A program made the translations under genes and the position numbers. Source: Paragonimus westermani (lineage: Eukaryota; Platyhelminthes; Trematoda; Plagiorchiida; Troglotrematidae). From it: a stretch of 64,000 nucleotides of DNA. Numbering within the stretch: position 1 is the first letter of the stretch; each line of letters starts with the position of its first letter. Shown in pieces: positions 11,367 through 24,064 of the stretch. The notes beneath the pieces were generated by a model. It was not told the origin of the DNA. It did not search any database and worked only from the letters and a program-made list of their open reading frames with translations. The stretch is taken from contig QNGE01001246.1 of the NCBI GenBank assembly GCA_008508345.1, positions 116,715 to 180,714 on the forward strand, in the 5' to 3' direction.

Positions 11367-11500
11367 GTTTGTTAATTATCCACCCCTCAAATCAAATGTT
11401 TTAAAAAAGCCCATCCGTGTTATTGTAAGTTTGGTAGTGATGAGTCAACACGAAATGCTTGTATCTACCAGTTTTCATGTTCTATCTGCTTTGTTCGAAT
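11367..11500 (+). repeat. PLE 1 right inverted-repeat arm
   Basis: This is the mirror copy of the left arm, lying about 50 bases from the truncated 5' end of the coding part. The similarity starts at GTTTGTTAATTATCC and fades after CTGCTTTGTTCGAA. Confidence 0.85.
11432..11470 (+). ncRNA. Hammerhead ribozyme motif in PLE 1 right arm, core mutated
   Basis: The plus strand repeats the fold of the left arm with perfect five-base helix I (TGGTA with TACCA), helix III TGC-TT-GTA including one G-U pair, and GAAA at 11452-11455. The core reads GTGATGA instead of CTGATGA at 11437-11443. Changing the conserved first C would be expected to inactivate cleavage. Confidence 0.6.
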
Positions 11501-11509
11501 ACGTCTTTG

Positions 11510-14500
11510 TTTATGCCCTTCAACTGACTTCCAACTAAGCTTCCAGAGTCACCTGACTTTTCAAGCACCGGCGTGCCCCCAATTTCATGTGTGCGGATTG
11601 CGACACAGTTAGGTAACCGGTGTACCGTTTTGGAGAGCTGCAAGTGCTTGGACCAAGTGCAGTGGCAGTGTGCGTGATGGATACTCGTCAAGTACACATG
11701 TCCACAGTTGAATCAGACACCAATCATGTTTTTAATGCCGTTTAGCTATTTCTAAGATTGTCGACCCTGGTACAGAGGATATCCTAAAAACAATTACTCT
11801 GTTCGCTTTCCTTCAGTCAAACAGAGTTTGGAGTAAGAATGCTATCAAAACCAGTTTCATCTGTTGTATTACTTAAACGTATACAACGGATTCGTTTTTC
11901 ACCCACACTCGTTTACCTGAGAACAAGTTGGACATTTTCCACCACAGTGAAGTTTGTTTTCTCAACTTTTTTCACGGCAAAATTGTGTCCTCGAGTGTGA
12001 GAGAAACTAAAATTGATTTGTGACACTGCTTCAGACAATAACCAAAGTGCAGAAAATAATTATGTGATTAACTTAAGAGGTTTGAAAGGCTGTTCTAACA
12101 AATGTAAGTTAAAGAGCGGTTATCGAAGTAAACCGAAGAATCACGAAAAATCTCTCCTCAGTTTGATGTAAAGCTTTCCTACAGATTTGATATTCGACAA
12201 CTTTTCCAGTCCCAGTGATGGATTGATGCAAATGAGCTACAAAGGGAAATAATGAATTCCGCCATTTGCATAAAATTACGTGTATATTGAATGCGATCGA
12301 TTTGTCTTGGCACAGCCAAACCAGCACACGCGGAACCAGTAATGTCATCGAGCTGCAAATACGCACATACAAATATCACACTCCGTTCAACAACACTGTA
12401 CTGTTGTAGCTGTTGCCGATTCTGTGGCTGGCACAAGACGGTAACAAAAACACAACTGTGTTGTGAGTATCTACCCCTTGTATTAAACTGTTTCCGAAAC
12501 ACTTCATCAACAATTCAACAGTCTACCCAGTAGTGAAGTGTTAGAACGGTGCTCTAATAGTCGTCTAGTGTTAAGGTATTCCCGAATTTCTATAGATGGC
12601 GTGCACAGTTTTTGTGCACGACGCGTATTGATCAATGCGGGTCATGGCGTTTTGGCAAAAAGCACAAACACTGGCTGCATTCCAACACGATGGGCTGTAG
12701 TGCCACTCTATCAACAGAATGCAGGTGTGAGGTGAGAAATCGCAGTTAGTCTAAACCTTTCGTCCTCAAAGAATTACCCTTATCAGGGATCATTTGTTAC
12801 CATACACAAAAACGCTGAGATATCTTTCTCTGAACATTAGTTACTTGCAACCGAAGACGAAACTGACGTGACACAAATCTCCATTACAGCCTATGCAGTT
12901 CGAAAGGGTGTCTACAATAATAATGAATGTGAAAAGTGGTTCCATGTGTTGACATACAATCGGAAGTCCGGCACGGTTGTGTCATAGTGGTCATTTGTGA
13001 TAGTGACCCTTGCTATACTGAATTGGACATCGTCCTTTCCGAAAATATTTATCACGGAGAGGGGCTGTTGTGATTGGCGCCGTATTTACCCTTAATGAGT
13101 CCTACTGAGAACGTTTGAAGCACATTGAAGGCGAGAATGAAGCAGCAGTCATGGGTCCATTATGACGCTCTGATAAGTGGCTCTCCTGACCAAGTACTAA
13201 ACCAGTGGGAATGACGAATATGTATTCTAGAAGTAGTCCATGCTATTATGGCGGAATTTAAGGCAGAACAATGTGTTCGTGTTGTCTATCACATTAAATG
13301 ATTGTGTGCGCAGGCAACAGACGACAAAGACATGACAGGACTGTTGTGAATATCACTTCTACTTGTGAATAATAAAAACCACATTCGAGGCTGGCACCAT
13401 ATGACTGATTTTCATATACAAAATGGATTCTGCTGAGTGGAAGACACAATTTTTTGACTGTTTTTGTTATCACTTCGCTGAATAGTCTGAGACAGACGTA
13501 CGAAACTGTAAACAAAGCCTTATGACATCAGTAAGATGTCCTAATACTACCCAGATATCTAATATCCAGCAACACCAACCGCCGGTGTTTGTATGCTACT
13601 CTTACTGGATGGACATAACCGAATCCTATAGAATAGTTTGTTCATACACCATCATGTGCATTGCAATTAACCACATTCATTCGGAAAACTTCAGCGTTAG
13701 TGAATTTCGTTTAATAAGTTTACGGCCTCTGGTATTCTTGCCGTATAGTGGTCCGCTTTTAGCCTCGAATATTTCTTTCTTTTTTGAATCACGTGCAACC
13801 ACAAAAGCCCAAGTGTGTGCGTGCTTTAGCAGGTGACTGTATGCGCTTCTGTCCTGCTATATTAGATACGGTATGTTATCGAGAACTATGTGTAATTTCT
13901 TTGCGAAGATGAGCAGTCTAAATGTTTTTTTTTCAATCAGGAGACACTTTCTGATGTGTTGAAAGCAGGAGCAAATATTTTCTAGTGTTTTTCAATGACC
14001 TTCTGATTCTCGGATCTTTCAGCTGTGGAATTAGGATATGGATTTTTTCGTGAATTTCTGAAACAGCTTTCTGTATCTGTTCAGATGTTTAATGGTATGA
14101 CGCCTTCGTCAACCATACCAACTTTTGGGATACCAAGTGCGATTTTGTTCTCAGTATATTTTCTTCGTCATGTCTTACTTTACTCTTCATTCGTAGACTT
14201 TCTCCTTGACCGGGCCTTTCACAACTAGGGGGGACTTTGCAATTCTTGACAATGTTTCTTCTGTACCACATACAACCTTTTCTGAATTCACTCAACTGCC
14301 GATTTGCAGCACTACCGGTCCAAAGATGGTGTGTCATACAACAGACAAACCCAAAACTGTTCATGGAGTTGTAACGACAACCGTTGGTCCGAGTCTCCTA
14401 GTATTTGTACAAAACATGATGTCTAACCTACTTCTGCTAAAGATGTATTTTGTAAATTGAAAATTCACAGATATACTGCAAAAGCGCAAGTCAATTATAT

Positions 14501-14700
14501 TTTTCACTATGCCGTGCACTGGTGACTGTATGGTAACTATTTGGTGAGAACAAAACTTGAAAGTTTTCAAACACCTCTTGCTATTTATTTACAATCTGTC
14601 AAACATCGCTTCATTCTGAACAACTAAGCTTAGTGGGCCTCTACTCAGTAATAAGTGAGCTGTTGTTGTGGGTGTTGAATAAGTTTACTACTTAAACTGC
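11510..14700. other. No supported gene
   Basis: Several short frames exist on both strands (for example 12179-12502 minus and 13522-13836 plus). A minus-strand segment near 13500-13430 reads like a short Ser/Gln-rich coding piece after an AG, but a clean donor is lacking. Nothing reaches the level of a call. Confidence 0.5.
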
Positions 14701-14713
14701 AAGTTTCAACAGC

Positions 14714-15159
14714 CTATTTCTGTAATTGTTTTAGTGCACCAAGCACGTTACCTATGGTGGTGTACAAATCTGAAATTTCAGTAACATACATGACGTCCGA
14801 GAATCTGGATAAGTGTTGAAAATCCTCAAAGTGAACTGGTTCGTATGAGTGGCAAATAATGTCTCCTACCGGCGTAAAGCTTCCCTTTAATTCCGTGTTC
14901 GATTTGCTTAGAATGTTGAAAACAGGAGTCAATCTGTTTCCAGTCAACTTTGTCACGTTGCTGGTAGAAAGACGACAACCTGGTATCATCCCTGAGTTTT
15001 TTAATATTTGTTGTTTTCCTAGGGCTTGCAGTGGTGATATGACGGTTAATTTCAATAGACATGATGAATTACCACAAGAGTTCATTTTTGATATTTTTTG
15101 TCGTTTATGCCAGACCTGTTCTGAATTCAAGACAGCCGTTTGTAAACCAGAGTTTGCTC
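14714..15159 (-). CDS. Candidate 3'-terminal exon(s) of an unidentified gene
   Basis: I do not recognise this protein. A minus-strand frame runs open from after a stop near 15168 to a stop at 14714, about 145 residues, with mixed polar and hydrophobic composition. An AG (actaag) near 15160 could be the splice acceptor. Inside, GTAATT...CCCTAG at about 15092-15039 could be a 54-nt intron whose removal keeps the frame. A second reading is possible: GTAGGA...ACCAG (34 nt, about 14868-14835) would join another open frame to the same C-terminus. The C-terminal part (HFEDFQHLSRF, TEISDLYTTI, LGALKQLQK) looks like genuine coding sequence. Upstream exons were not found. Confidence 0.35.
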
Positions 15160-15169
15160 TGGGCTTAGT

Positions 15170-18100
15170 CCGTCACAACTGTCGAGCAGTCACCGTTGGT
15201 GATTTTTAATTTGTTTTTTCCTTCTCCCGTTTCAAGGTGAACTAGTTTTTCAATAGCATTCGTTCATTCAACTTTACTAAGATCCAAATAACTCCCTATT
15301 TCATTGGCCGGCTGTAGGTGCGCTTCATAATTCTTTCTAGGGTAAACCAGCATCAATCAGGTAGACAACGGTCTCGTTTGAAATTATCTTCGTCACATCA
15401 CTGACCAAATTAAACCGATGGAAATATTGCATAAGGACACAAAGGGCATGGTGAGATATTACGACGGAGTTCGAGCATTAAGAGACCGATGATTGTACAA
15501 CTACGACCTGATGACCATACTTCACTCCACACTTTCGTAAATATTTGTACAACCTGATCTGTCCGTGACTGCCGATGTCTTTATCCTATCGATTTTACAC
15601 GAGAAGTCGTCACCTCTGACACTTCGTTATGCTTCGAACCGCAGACCACCGTTAGACTGTGGACATCACTGAACTCTTATTCCACTAAATTAAGTGTAAC
15701 CTATAGATACGCGATGCTCTGATTTTATTTTATTTACACAGTGCAATCCGTAATTTCTGCCTGGATCTTAAAGCAGTGTCCACAAGATTCCACTCCATAC
15801 TAGGCGCATGTGGAAAACGAGAATGCCCATAGTCTGTAGAAGATAATGTACAACGCGGAGGAACTGTACTATTGCATTTTCTTACGTCTTTGTGACAGGT
15901 CTCATTCAAGCTGTAGAATCATCAGATGGAACGAAGAGACACAAATGTACTGGGACCTACAGCTTTCACGTTATGTTCCAACCTTCTGGCTACTCGACTG
16001 CCTGTCTTATGAACGGCATTCGTGCAAACAGATGATCGAATTCTGTCCGGATTCACGTTACCCGATAAAGCAATCTGCAGTTGCGATGCCAAATGTATTC
16101 GCAAAACGGACCGAAACTTGTTACAGAGGAGGTCAGAACATGTCAAATAGTTGGTGCAGCCGATTAAGCAACAGGAATCGGTTTTATCAAAATCTGCGCA
16201 GTAATTTGGCATATTCAGTGGCGATACACTTAATCCTAACGAGCCAGTTTCACTGCCATGGAATAAAAACTATTTCACTCACCCTACTAGGTACCCATGT
16301 GACATCCGTTCACTGAATGTCTTTTTTACCACTCTTTAAACCTATACAACATAATGTGTTATGTAGTCAACCGATTGGAATAAACAGAATGATCGCATCT
16401 CACAATCTACGCCTCCTTTCAGTCCTAATAGACTGTGTTGTGCTCTCTAGTGACTGTACAAACAATGTCATTCAGTTTAACGTTCCTAGTTCTAACCACA
16501 ACAGCAGAGACCCGATAGGCACAACTGATCACGCGTATGGTCAAGGCAAAGCGAGTAAAATGCCCAATGATAATATATCACATAGTAACAATCCATCTTG
16601 GTTGGTCGTAAGCAACCGACCAATCAGAGGTGAAAAACGATGAAGGACGACATTACCAACACACCAGTGGGAAGAGAGGGATGGCATACAGGTCAGAACC
16701 ACACAGCTGATCATAAGATTGGAACGAAGCTTGGCCATAAGGAAAAACGATCACATGGGAGTGTGTTAGACTGTCTCTATCTAGACCATTGGGTGTTAGA
16801 AAATCATGCACAAGCCAACCTTCCTAACTGTTGTGATAAACGGAGTACACTTGTTTCTTGTCGGAAGGAAACAGCTGTGTATGTGGTTGACATGCTTTCG
16901 AGTGCTTCAGCGTGGCTCTGTGGCGTCTGAAACTTCGGTAGCGTCAATGTTGAAAATGTGGTTGGTTGTCTTCCCTCCCTCCAAGACATATGAACTACCG
17001 TTCACGTGGCTGACGATGTAGCGCAATGCTTCTGAATCCCTTTCATTCGTTACACAATATTTGTAAAATTTTCCGCCTGACGGCCCCTAGTATTTGTACG
17101 TTAGCTATGAGGAAAGAAAATACAAGAAATGAATCCTACAAATAATCTAGATTATGCAACACATGTGCACAAATTTCGTATTCTGAACACCCATGTTCTT
17201 TGTACACTGCTTGCGCCTGTGAATCAAATGTCTTTTGAATATCCACTCTTTGCTCATGGTTTATTCAAATCGTAATTCCACGTTATTGCCCTGACGATAA
17301 AATTAAGTCCTCATTACCATTACACTGGAACGTCCTGTCTCAAAGGAGTAAGCTGTGGAAAATGGTATACGTCCAAAGTTTTTCAAACAGATATGTTTGT
17401 TTTGCAACATGACGCAAAAGCTTGAGCAGGAAAAGGGAAAAAGCAGTTTTGAACATAATTCTCGTGTAGAGCAATTCATTTTTCTTGAAAGCCGATTATG
17501 AAATTCCAAGGTTAACAGCTATGTGAAACGAACAGGCGAGTAAATGACGCCTCACTGGATATTTTAAAAAAAAACAGTAATCTGGTAGAATAGTGAATTT
17601 CTTTTTCCCACTACTCTGAAAATAACCACAGTAATATTGTTATAGGTTGCGACTTAGGGTTTGGGAACCGCTTCTCCAGTGGACAAGAGATCGGTTAGTA
17701 AAGTGGAAGCCATGGAGTTTTTCTTTCTGGTTGTCTTTTCTTAATGAGCCAATAGCAAGGACGATCTCGGTAAACGCAGATTGCCGATCTATACATCCGT
17801 ATCATGAACCCTGCTTACAATAAAGCCGTCCAGTCACTTTCTAACTTCGGTTCTCTATTGTCGGCCACTCAGTCTTCTGTTTTTAAGACCCCCATCAACA
17901 TACCAGATGAATCTGTCCTAAAACTCTCGTTGTTTACGTCCACCACTCTGTCCACAACCCGTTCTGCACTGACGAAAGCTTTTCTTAGAATATTACTACT
18001 ATTCACAGGTTTAAATGTGACCTGACACTTTTCAGACGAGTACGGAAAATCTTCTTTAATCAATCAAGAGCGTCAATTCGTTCTTATTACCGCCAAGTAA

Positions 18101-20630
18101 GTCAGTTGAGTACGTCACTTTTCACCGTATTGATACTCAAACACTTTGTCACTCCCGGTCTCATTTTCTTCAAACGACAACATGATATATGTAGAGCAAG
18201 TCCCGGAGTACGAATACCCCTGATCCATCAAAACAGCTCGCCAGTTGCCCCGCCATAAACACAGACGTTTTTATTTGCGGTTTCGACACCGTTAAAGGAG
18301 GAAACCCGAGTAGGAGCGTGCCAAGACCTTTAGATTTTGGTTTTCCTCCTCCTGTGACATCGGAGAATTATACCATTATGTGTGAGATCAACCGTATTAC
18401 CGCAAGTCAAGCTAACCCAGGAGAGGCTGGCTCAAGTGTACTTGTCATAATCGAAATACCACTGTATCCTTCCAGATGTGGTTGTGTGGCGACCCGGATA
18501 GTTCACCGGCCTGTTTGCTGTATGACATGAAGTAGCCTCAAAAATTATGGATACATATATTGCATCTGGGTGATTAAAACATCTAGCATGACTTATGTAG
18601 CCAAATGTTTGTTCAGGCTTCATGCCCTCCTTGCGTGATAATCAAGACATAAGTTTCAAGCATCGGTCATCAACTATTCTGATTAACCTATGTTCCGGTG
18701 TTGTTTGTAGCGTAATGCAATGCCGTTTGTTTAATTCGGCCCATAAATATCCTTCGCCTTCCCTCAACTACATTTTACACCATGTTTGATTAGGCTTATC
18801 CCCGCGGTTTGTGATATATCACGAATTGCGCCAAAACAGCACGCTAGTAATGAAGGCATGCTGATTCTGTTGAGTGGAAGTTTCTAGTTATTCAAGGGCG
18901 AAGGCATGTGAAACGATTAGCAGTTCCGACCCTCCTTCAGCGTTCACATGAGTTGTGCACATTGAAGTTCAAGGGTGCGTTCCACAGAAAAGTAGTGACA
19001 CCATGCGGAATCTAGTGGGAGTTTAATTGCGGCAACCGAAACGGTGGATGTCTTAAACATTCTGTGCCAAGATACCTACAGTTCCGAGCGTCTTGTTTTG
19101 CTCGAATTAAATAAATACGGACATAAACAAGCCGTTATTTGTTTCCACTCTCATGAATTTACCGTACCTTGAATTCTGCATTGCAGTTTCTTAAAAACAA
19201 AACTCAACGGCTGAACGTGAGCATTAGGTTTCCACACCGCGTACAAGATGGTAGTGCTTACGGCAAGAGTTGTGATGCATTACTAATTGCATTAGAAGTA
19301 TTCTGAATATTATGTACAACTGTCCCATGAGTAGAAGATCGTCTCTGTTCCGAAATTCTTTTGGGGCTTCACGACATTCAACCTTCCACTGATTTTCATG
19401 TTCTCACTCAATCGGACCAGTCGCCATACTAAGAATTACTTTTTATCTAGAATTTCGTCTTGAAGTGGGTTCATTCGAAGATTTATAAGTGCAGGTTGAG
19501 AGCACCTTGGGGTGAACTAGAAGTTGTCGTTTACTTGTGAGTAACGCTCGAGTTGCCCGATCTTCTCAATAGGAGGCGCAGTAACTGTCCTGTCAGCTCC
19601 AATCACTGCTCAGAATCAAGACTTCTCATCAGATGAAGACTGCATAAATCGTTAAACTTGCTGGTAAACAGCAGGGAGGCTTGTCGTTACTACTGTACTA
19701 ACACTCGATTTATCATGGTTTGCGTAATCACACGACAGCTAGTTGAATGACGCTTAGCTAATGTCAACCACATCCCCTACTGCTTACCGGCGACTATATT
19801 ATTTACATACATGAGAATGTTTCAACTGATCCTAATACTACGCTTATAAGAATCCTAAAGTTAGATTTTTCACACGGTCCACGCAGAAGCTGATCAGATG
19901 AGAAATATCAATACCATATCAAAAAGGCATGTCACGCTGTAAAACGGTTGTTTGTTATTTCGTAACTGTGAAAGCTTTTGAAAGGATTTTTCTCATAAGG
20001 GTGACAGATTATAGCGACAACAAAGAAATTTCGCACTAAACCCCTCATTCCGTTCATGACTCTATTTTTGCACTAATACACTGCCCTCGGTTGCCGCGTA
20101 TTTTGAAATTATGTTGATTAGTTCAGCAAATCAGACAGGAACTGTTTGCCACCTTAACTTGAATTTCACTGTGACATGAACACGTCTGGTTTAGCACATC
20201 TATTTTATGAACCGTCAGTAATTCGTTCGTCGCAACAATCAAATATCTACGTTAGTATCAAGCAGCGCTGAAAAATTTCATCTGTATTCTCCCTTGTAAG
20301 CACATCAAACGACCAACAACCGGATGGTAGGTTGCGAACCACCACCTTTGGTATTTCCTGTTGATTTCTGTCTCTATATTTACTTCTTGGTCTTCACAGA
20401 CGTCATGACTGATTATTCTCATTACGGTCACCAGCCCTCTGTCTTCTTTGCCAGTGTCCTCACTTTTCCTATAAACGGAACCACAGCCAGTCGTCTAGAC
20501 GGTCTCTCTGTACTGAACAGCTGACGTTTTATGTAAAACGACTAAAGCCACAGTTGATTCCTCAGAGATTGGTTGTACAGTTTGTATAAACTTGCATCCT
20601 TTCGCATGACAATACTGCTTAACTGTTGTT
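15170..20630. other. Long stretch without a supported gene
   Basis: Frames at 15846-16316, 16317-16643 and 16640-16930 (plus) with overlapping minus frames are open but share no recognisable domain; the strands are equally open, which argues against real coding. No TE protein motif or promoter box was found. It may be intronic or very old repeats. Confidence 0.5.
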
Positions 20631-20637
20631 TTTGCAG

Positions 20638-20869
20638 AAATTCTTGTGAAGGATTGGAAACTATTATCAAGGTTCATTATCTTTCTCCCAAAGATCAGCA
20701 ATACAGAACGTTCATCTGTCATCACATTTTATCAAAAAATCCGGGTGCTTGTGAAAAAATCGCAGGCGAATTTCGTTCTGGAGCTTCTACTCCCCGGTAT
20801 CTAGATTTGTTTTATACCTTGTTGGATGAAAACGTGAGTGGAGTGATTTGCAGTGCTCAAGTCCGAAAG
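20638..20869 (+). CDS. Candidate internal exon, saposin-B-like domain
   Basis: The segment is bounded by a strong acceptor (tgtttttgcag before 20638) and a donor (AAAG followed by GTATAT at 20870). Between them one frame (codons from 20639) is open for 77 codons. Cysteine spacing resembles a saposin-B fold: C-EGLETII..., then 23 residues to the next Cys, 10 residues to C-EKIAGEF, and 32 residues to VIC-SAQVRK. The first Cys would come from the previous exon, and the sixth from the next. Saposin-like proteins are secreted, lipid-interacting proteins and are abundant in trematode guts. The fourth-to-fifth Cys interval is about eight residues longer than usual. Flanking exons were not identified, so the call is tentative. 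Confidence 0.4.
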
Positions 20870-21169
20870 GTATATCTGATAGAAACTGAGTTTCCCTCGT
20901 GTGGTGCACTATCACGGACCTGCAACGGCAGCGTAACTAACCCCCCCATACGCGTTTCGGTAACTTGTATTCAAACAACTCTGGCTGTATGCCTACAACC
21001 CATTCAGTCAGCACTCTGTTCGAATTTTCCTATGACCACAAAGCTGGATGGATGACATACGCATTCCCAAAATGCACGGTGGTGTTGCAGTCCCGGTTGA
21101 ACTACTACCTGGTAAAAGGAAGGAAGTTGGGGTCCTTCGTGATCATACTAACAGCTGGAACCAAATCAC

Positions 21170-21420
21170 CACCAGAGACAGCGATACATCAATGTGAATC
21201 ACTGATGATTAATTGCCACACAACCACAGAGAAAAAAGCAAACCCTGTAAAGGAAGAGAGAGAAAGAAAGGGGAGGGGAAGGGACCTAAATACTAAAAAC
21301 AGCTATGTCAAACATTCAACATCAAGGTCCCTACACTTTGCAAACAACCGACCCAAAAGAGATTACAAACATCCTCACACCAAATGCGGAACTATGGACA
21401 CTCTCAAAGCTGGATGAACG
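21170..21420 (-). repeat. RTE LINE 3' tail, copy B
   Basis: Read on the minus strand, this copies the tail after the reverse transcriptase at 4377-4562: TTGCAAAGTGTAGGGACCTT, then TGAATGTTTG, AGGTCCCTTCCCCTCCCC and TGGTTGTGTGGCAATTAA in the same order. It ends near GTATCGCTGTCTCTGGTGGTGA. No reverse transcriptase precedes it, so it is a strongly 5'-truncated insertion. Confidence 0.8.
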
Positions 21421-21424
21421 AATG

Positions 21425-23795
21425 TAGGTATGGATAAAGACAGGTGAGAAATGCTGGGTGAGTAAATGAAAGGTATTCAAGGGTCATAACGGTGCATTAA
21501 CAAGCTGTTCTACTCACTTTGGGCGACCGGTCACACAACTTAGGGATCACTGCAGCAAGCCTCACTGCTTGCAGTACAGTTTACGTAGCGTGCCCATCGG
21601 ATATGTGAGGACTATTCATCGTAGACCATCACGTCATTCCTCTACCTAAACGTAAACAACAAATTCACCTTGTGTCTAGTTAATCCATCTTAATGCCAAA
21701 CTTCAGCATATGGTGTATCTATAATCTCCCATTCTATTCTCACCTCGCACGACAAAGCTGAACTTCCTGCCGGACTCTTCTTTCGACCTAGTCATTGACT
21801 GCTTCTGTCCTCGACTTATCACAGCTCAGGGAGAGAATTTGCTGACGAAATCTGACCACCGGCCTGTAGAAGCCGCCCATATAGCACTGAATTATCAACC
21901 TTCGGATGAATACAATAACTAGTTTCTTCGAAAGATCGTTGTCTCGAAGAACAGATAACGACACGCAGCCTCTTCTCAAATTAATTTGCATGCATGCTCG
22001 TCTATGTATATTTCATGGATATTCCAAACTACACAAAAGCGCCCACTGGAGAGTTACACGAATTAATCAATCACGGAAACTGTTTTGTGAAATCTAGCTA
22101 GACAGAGAAGTCCGTAACATTTGGGTCATAATTCGTGACATAATCATTGTCGCGCATAGACTGAAAGCATTCCAGTTCAATACAACGAAAATCCCAGTCC
22201 GATTACTGTTTATTTATTCGAATTAAGTGTAAGAAGTTATTGCTGGAGACATTCTTGGGTGTACTTGCGAACCCACATCTGAGTGCCGTGATGAGCTGCA
22301 AAATCGAGGTGTTAAGTATCACAATTCCGGAACCATGGGTATATTGATCGTCTTATCACATGAGGCAAACGTTCATTTCACATTGCAAAAAAAAACAATG
22401 TATGCACATAAGTAAACACTGTCGCTGTAACACTGAGCGTTGTGGTATGGAAACGTTAAAATTGACTAACGGCTGAGCTCAGGACATCTGAATACTCTAT
22501 TAATGACGTAACTAGTGCCAAAAATACGGGATATGGGGCAGTTTCCAAACAGTTCATAGAGTTTAGAAAACCGAAAGTCATGAGGCATTTTAATTGAATG
22601 TGCATCGCGTAAGCACACGAACAGAATCCGTGCATTGCAGCATTGCTAAACTTGGCACTTTAAACGAATCCATTTTTAACGAACGATGTAGCCGACGGTA
22701 GGCACACAGTCGTTCGGAAAAAATATGGCGGCAAACAGTCTCGAGGAGTTCATTGCTGGATCGGCGCACCTCTGAAGGTTAAGAGATACGTGTTCACAAA
22801 AACAGTAAATACCCTTAGCTAATGCGGAAGCTTTCGGTCTGCATTAAGTCACTAACAAGATGGTATGGACAGTCTATCAGCAGTATTTTATTATGATGGA
22901 TGTGAGGATTGGGGTACAGAGGGATACGGTCAGAGAAAATTGATAGCTCAAATGAACTTATTATGGCAACAATCTAATCGCGGTGTGGCGACGTTGCACC
23001 GGTCTAAGCTGATGTCTAGACATTCTGCAGATAATTCTGAATGACCGACCAGGCCCCACGCCGTGACCCAGTTTAGCCAAATGTTCCAAAATGGAGCTAG
23101 CTTTCCATCTCCAGACTCAACTCTGAAGCGAACCTGAGTGGTATTCTATAATTTGTTATCCGTCCGATAAACAGCTCATTTCAGGTGTACATGCACATGT
23201 GTGGTGCATGCTCGTGACACGCCAGAATATCAGGTCAAGTATCGAACGTAATTTGATCGTAAAGCGGATGCGCACTTTTGGACAAGAACATTAGTCCGGA
23301 AAACTACTGCACTATGGTCAATACCTGTGGTCTCACTGACCCCACAACGGGTATGACGCACTGGTGTACGCATGCTGGTAAGGTGGGCTGACGAGAGCTC
23401 GACCCACATCAAGATGTTGGGTCACGTAAGAAATAGAATGTGTACGCCACTCAGTGTTAACACGGGCGCCCGGATTAGTTGAACACCATCACACTGTGAT
23501 TGGACTACGCCATGTGTCGCGTGTCATGCATGAAGTTTATTTAAGTATTTGGATTCTCTTGAATCTCATTCTCCAGTCCATCAACCCAACTATAATAAAC
23601 TAGTGTTTGCAGACGGCACCAGCTACATTATTGGTTGCTGGAGAGACGACGCAAGTCTTATTGTTAACCAATGACAGCTGACCTATTTCTTGGGTTAATC
23701 AATTTCACCACTCAGACTTTAGATATGTATTGACGATATTATGGACATACCGAAAGCACGCCTGTCACATTATTGTTCACAGTATGAAATCAACT
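21425..23795. other. No supported gene
   Basis: Only short, unsupported frames are present. I see no element proteins, promoter boxes or paired splice signals. Confidence 0.5.
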
Positions 23796-23799
23796 ATTC

Positions 23800-24060
23800 A
23801 TCAACATCATGATCATCATCATAGAGAGCAATACACCAATGTTTTTAGCTGATGTTTAACAGTCACACAACCACGAAATAAAAAGGAAGCCCTATACAAA
23901 AAGAGGATATAAAAAAGAAGGGGAGGGACCTTACTAATAAAAGCAGCCACGTGTATATTCAAACATCCAACATACAAGTGTCCACAACCTGCAGAAAAAC
24001 AACCGAGCTATGGGTGGAAGTAAGGTGTCGTCAGCAAAACAGCTTTCTTACGGCTTTCAC
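23800..24060 (-). repeat. RTE LINE 3' tail, copy C with terminal GATGAT run
   Basis: This is the third copy of the same 3' tail, again on the minus strand. It shows GGTTGTGTGACTGTTAA, TGTATTGCTCTCTATGATGA and then a run of ATG/GATGAT units (about 23822-23800), consistent with the simple-repeat 3' end of RTE elements. With copies at 4377-4562 and 21170-21420 it defines the family's end. Confidence 0.8.
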
Positions 24061-24064
24061 TGAC

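Larger units (their letters stand above)
9781..11500 (-). mobile_element. Penelope-like retroelement bracketed by inverted repeats (PLE 1)
   Basis: A Penelope-like coding core on the minus strand (11301-10351) is flanked by inverted repeats of about 132 bp: 9781-9912 and 11367-11500. The arms are about 90 percent identical by direct comparison. Each arm holds a hammerhead-type fold. The coding part is 5'-truncated just before the GSPLG motif of the reverse transcriptase, about 50 bases from the right arm. About 440 bases without a recognised gene separate the coding end from the left arm. Penelope elements are known to carry pseudo-LTRs in direct or inverted arrangement and hammerhead motifs, which fits. 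The copy looks dead because of its truncation and an altered catalytic motif. Confidence 0.8.
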
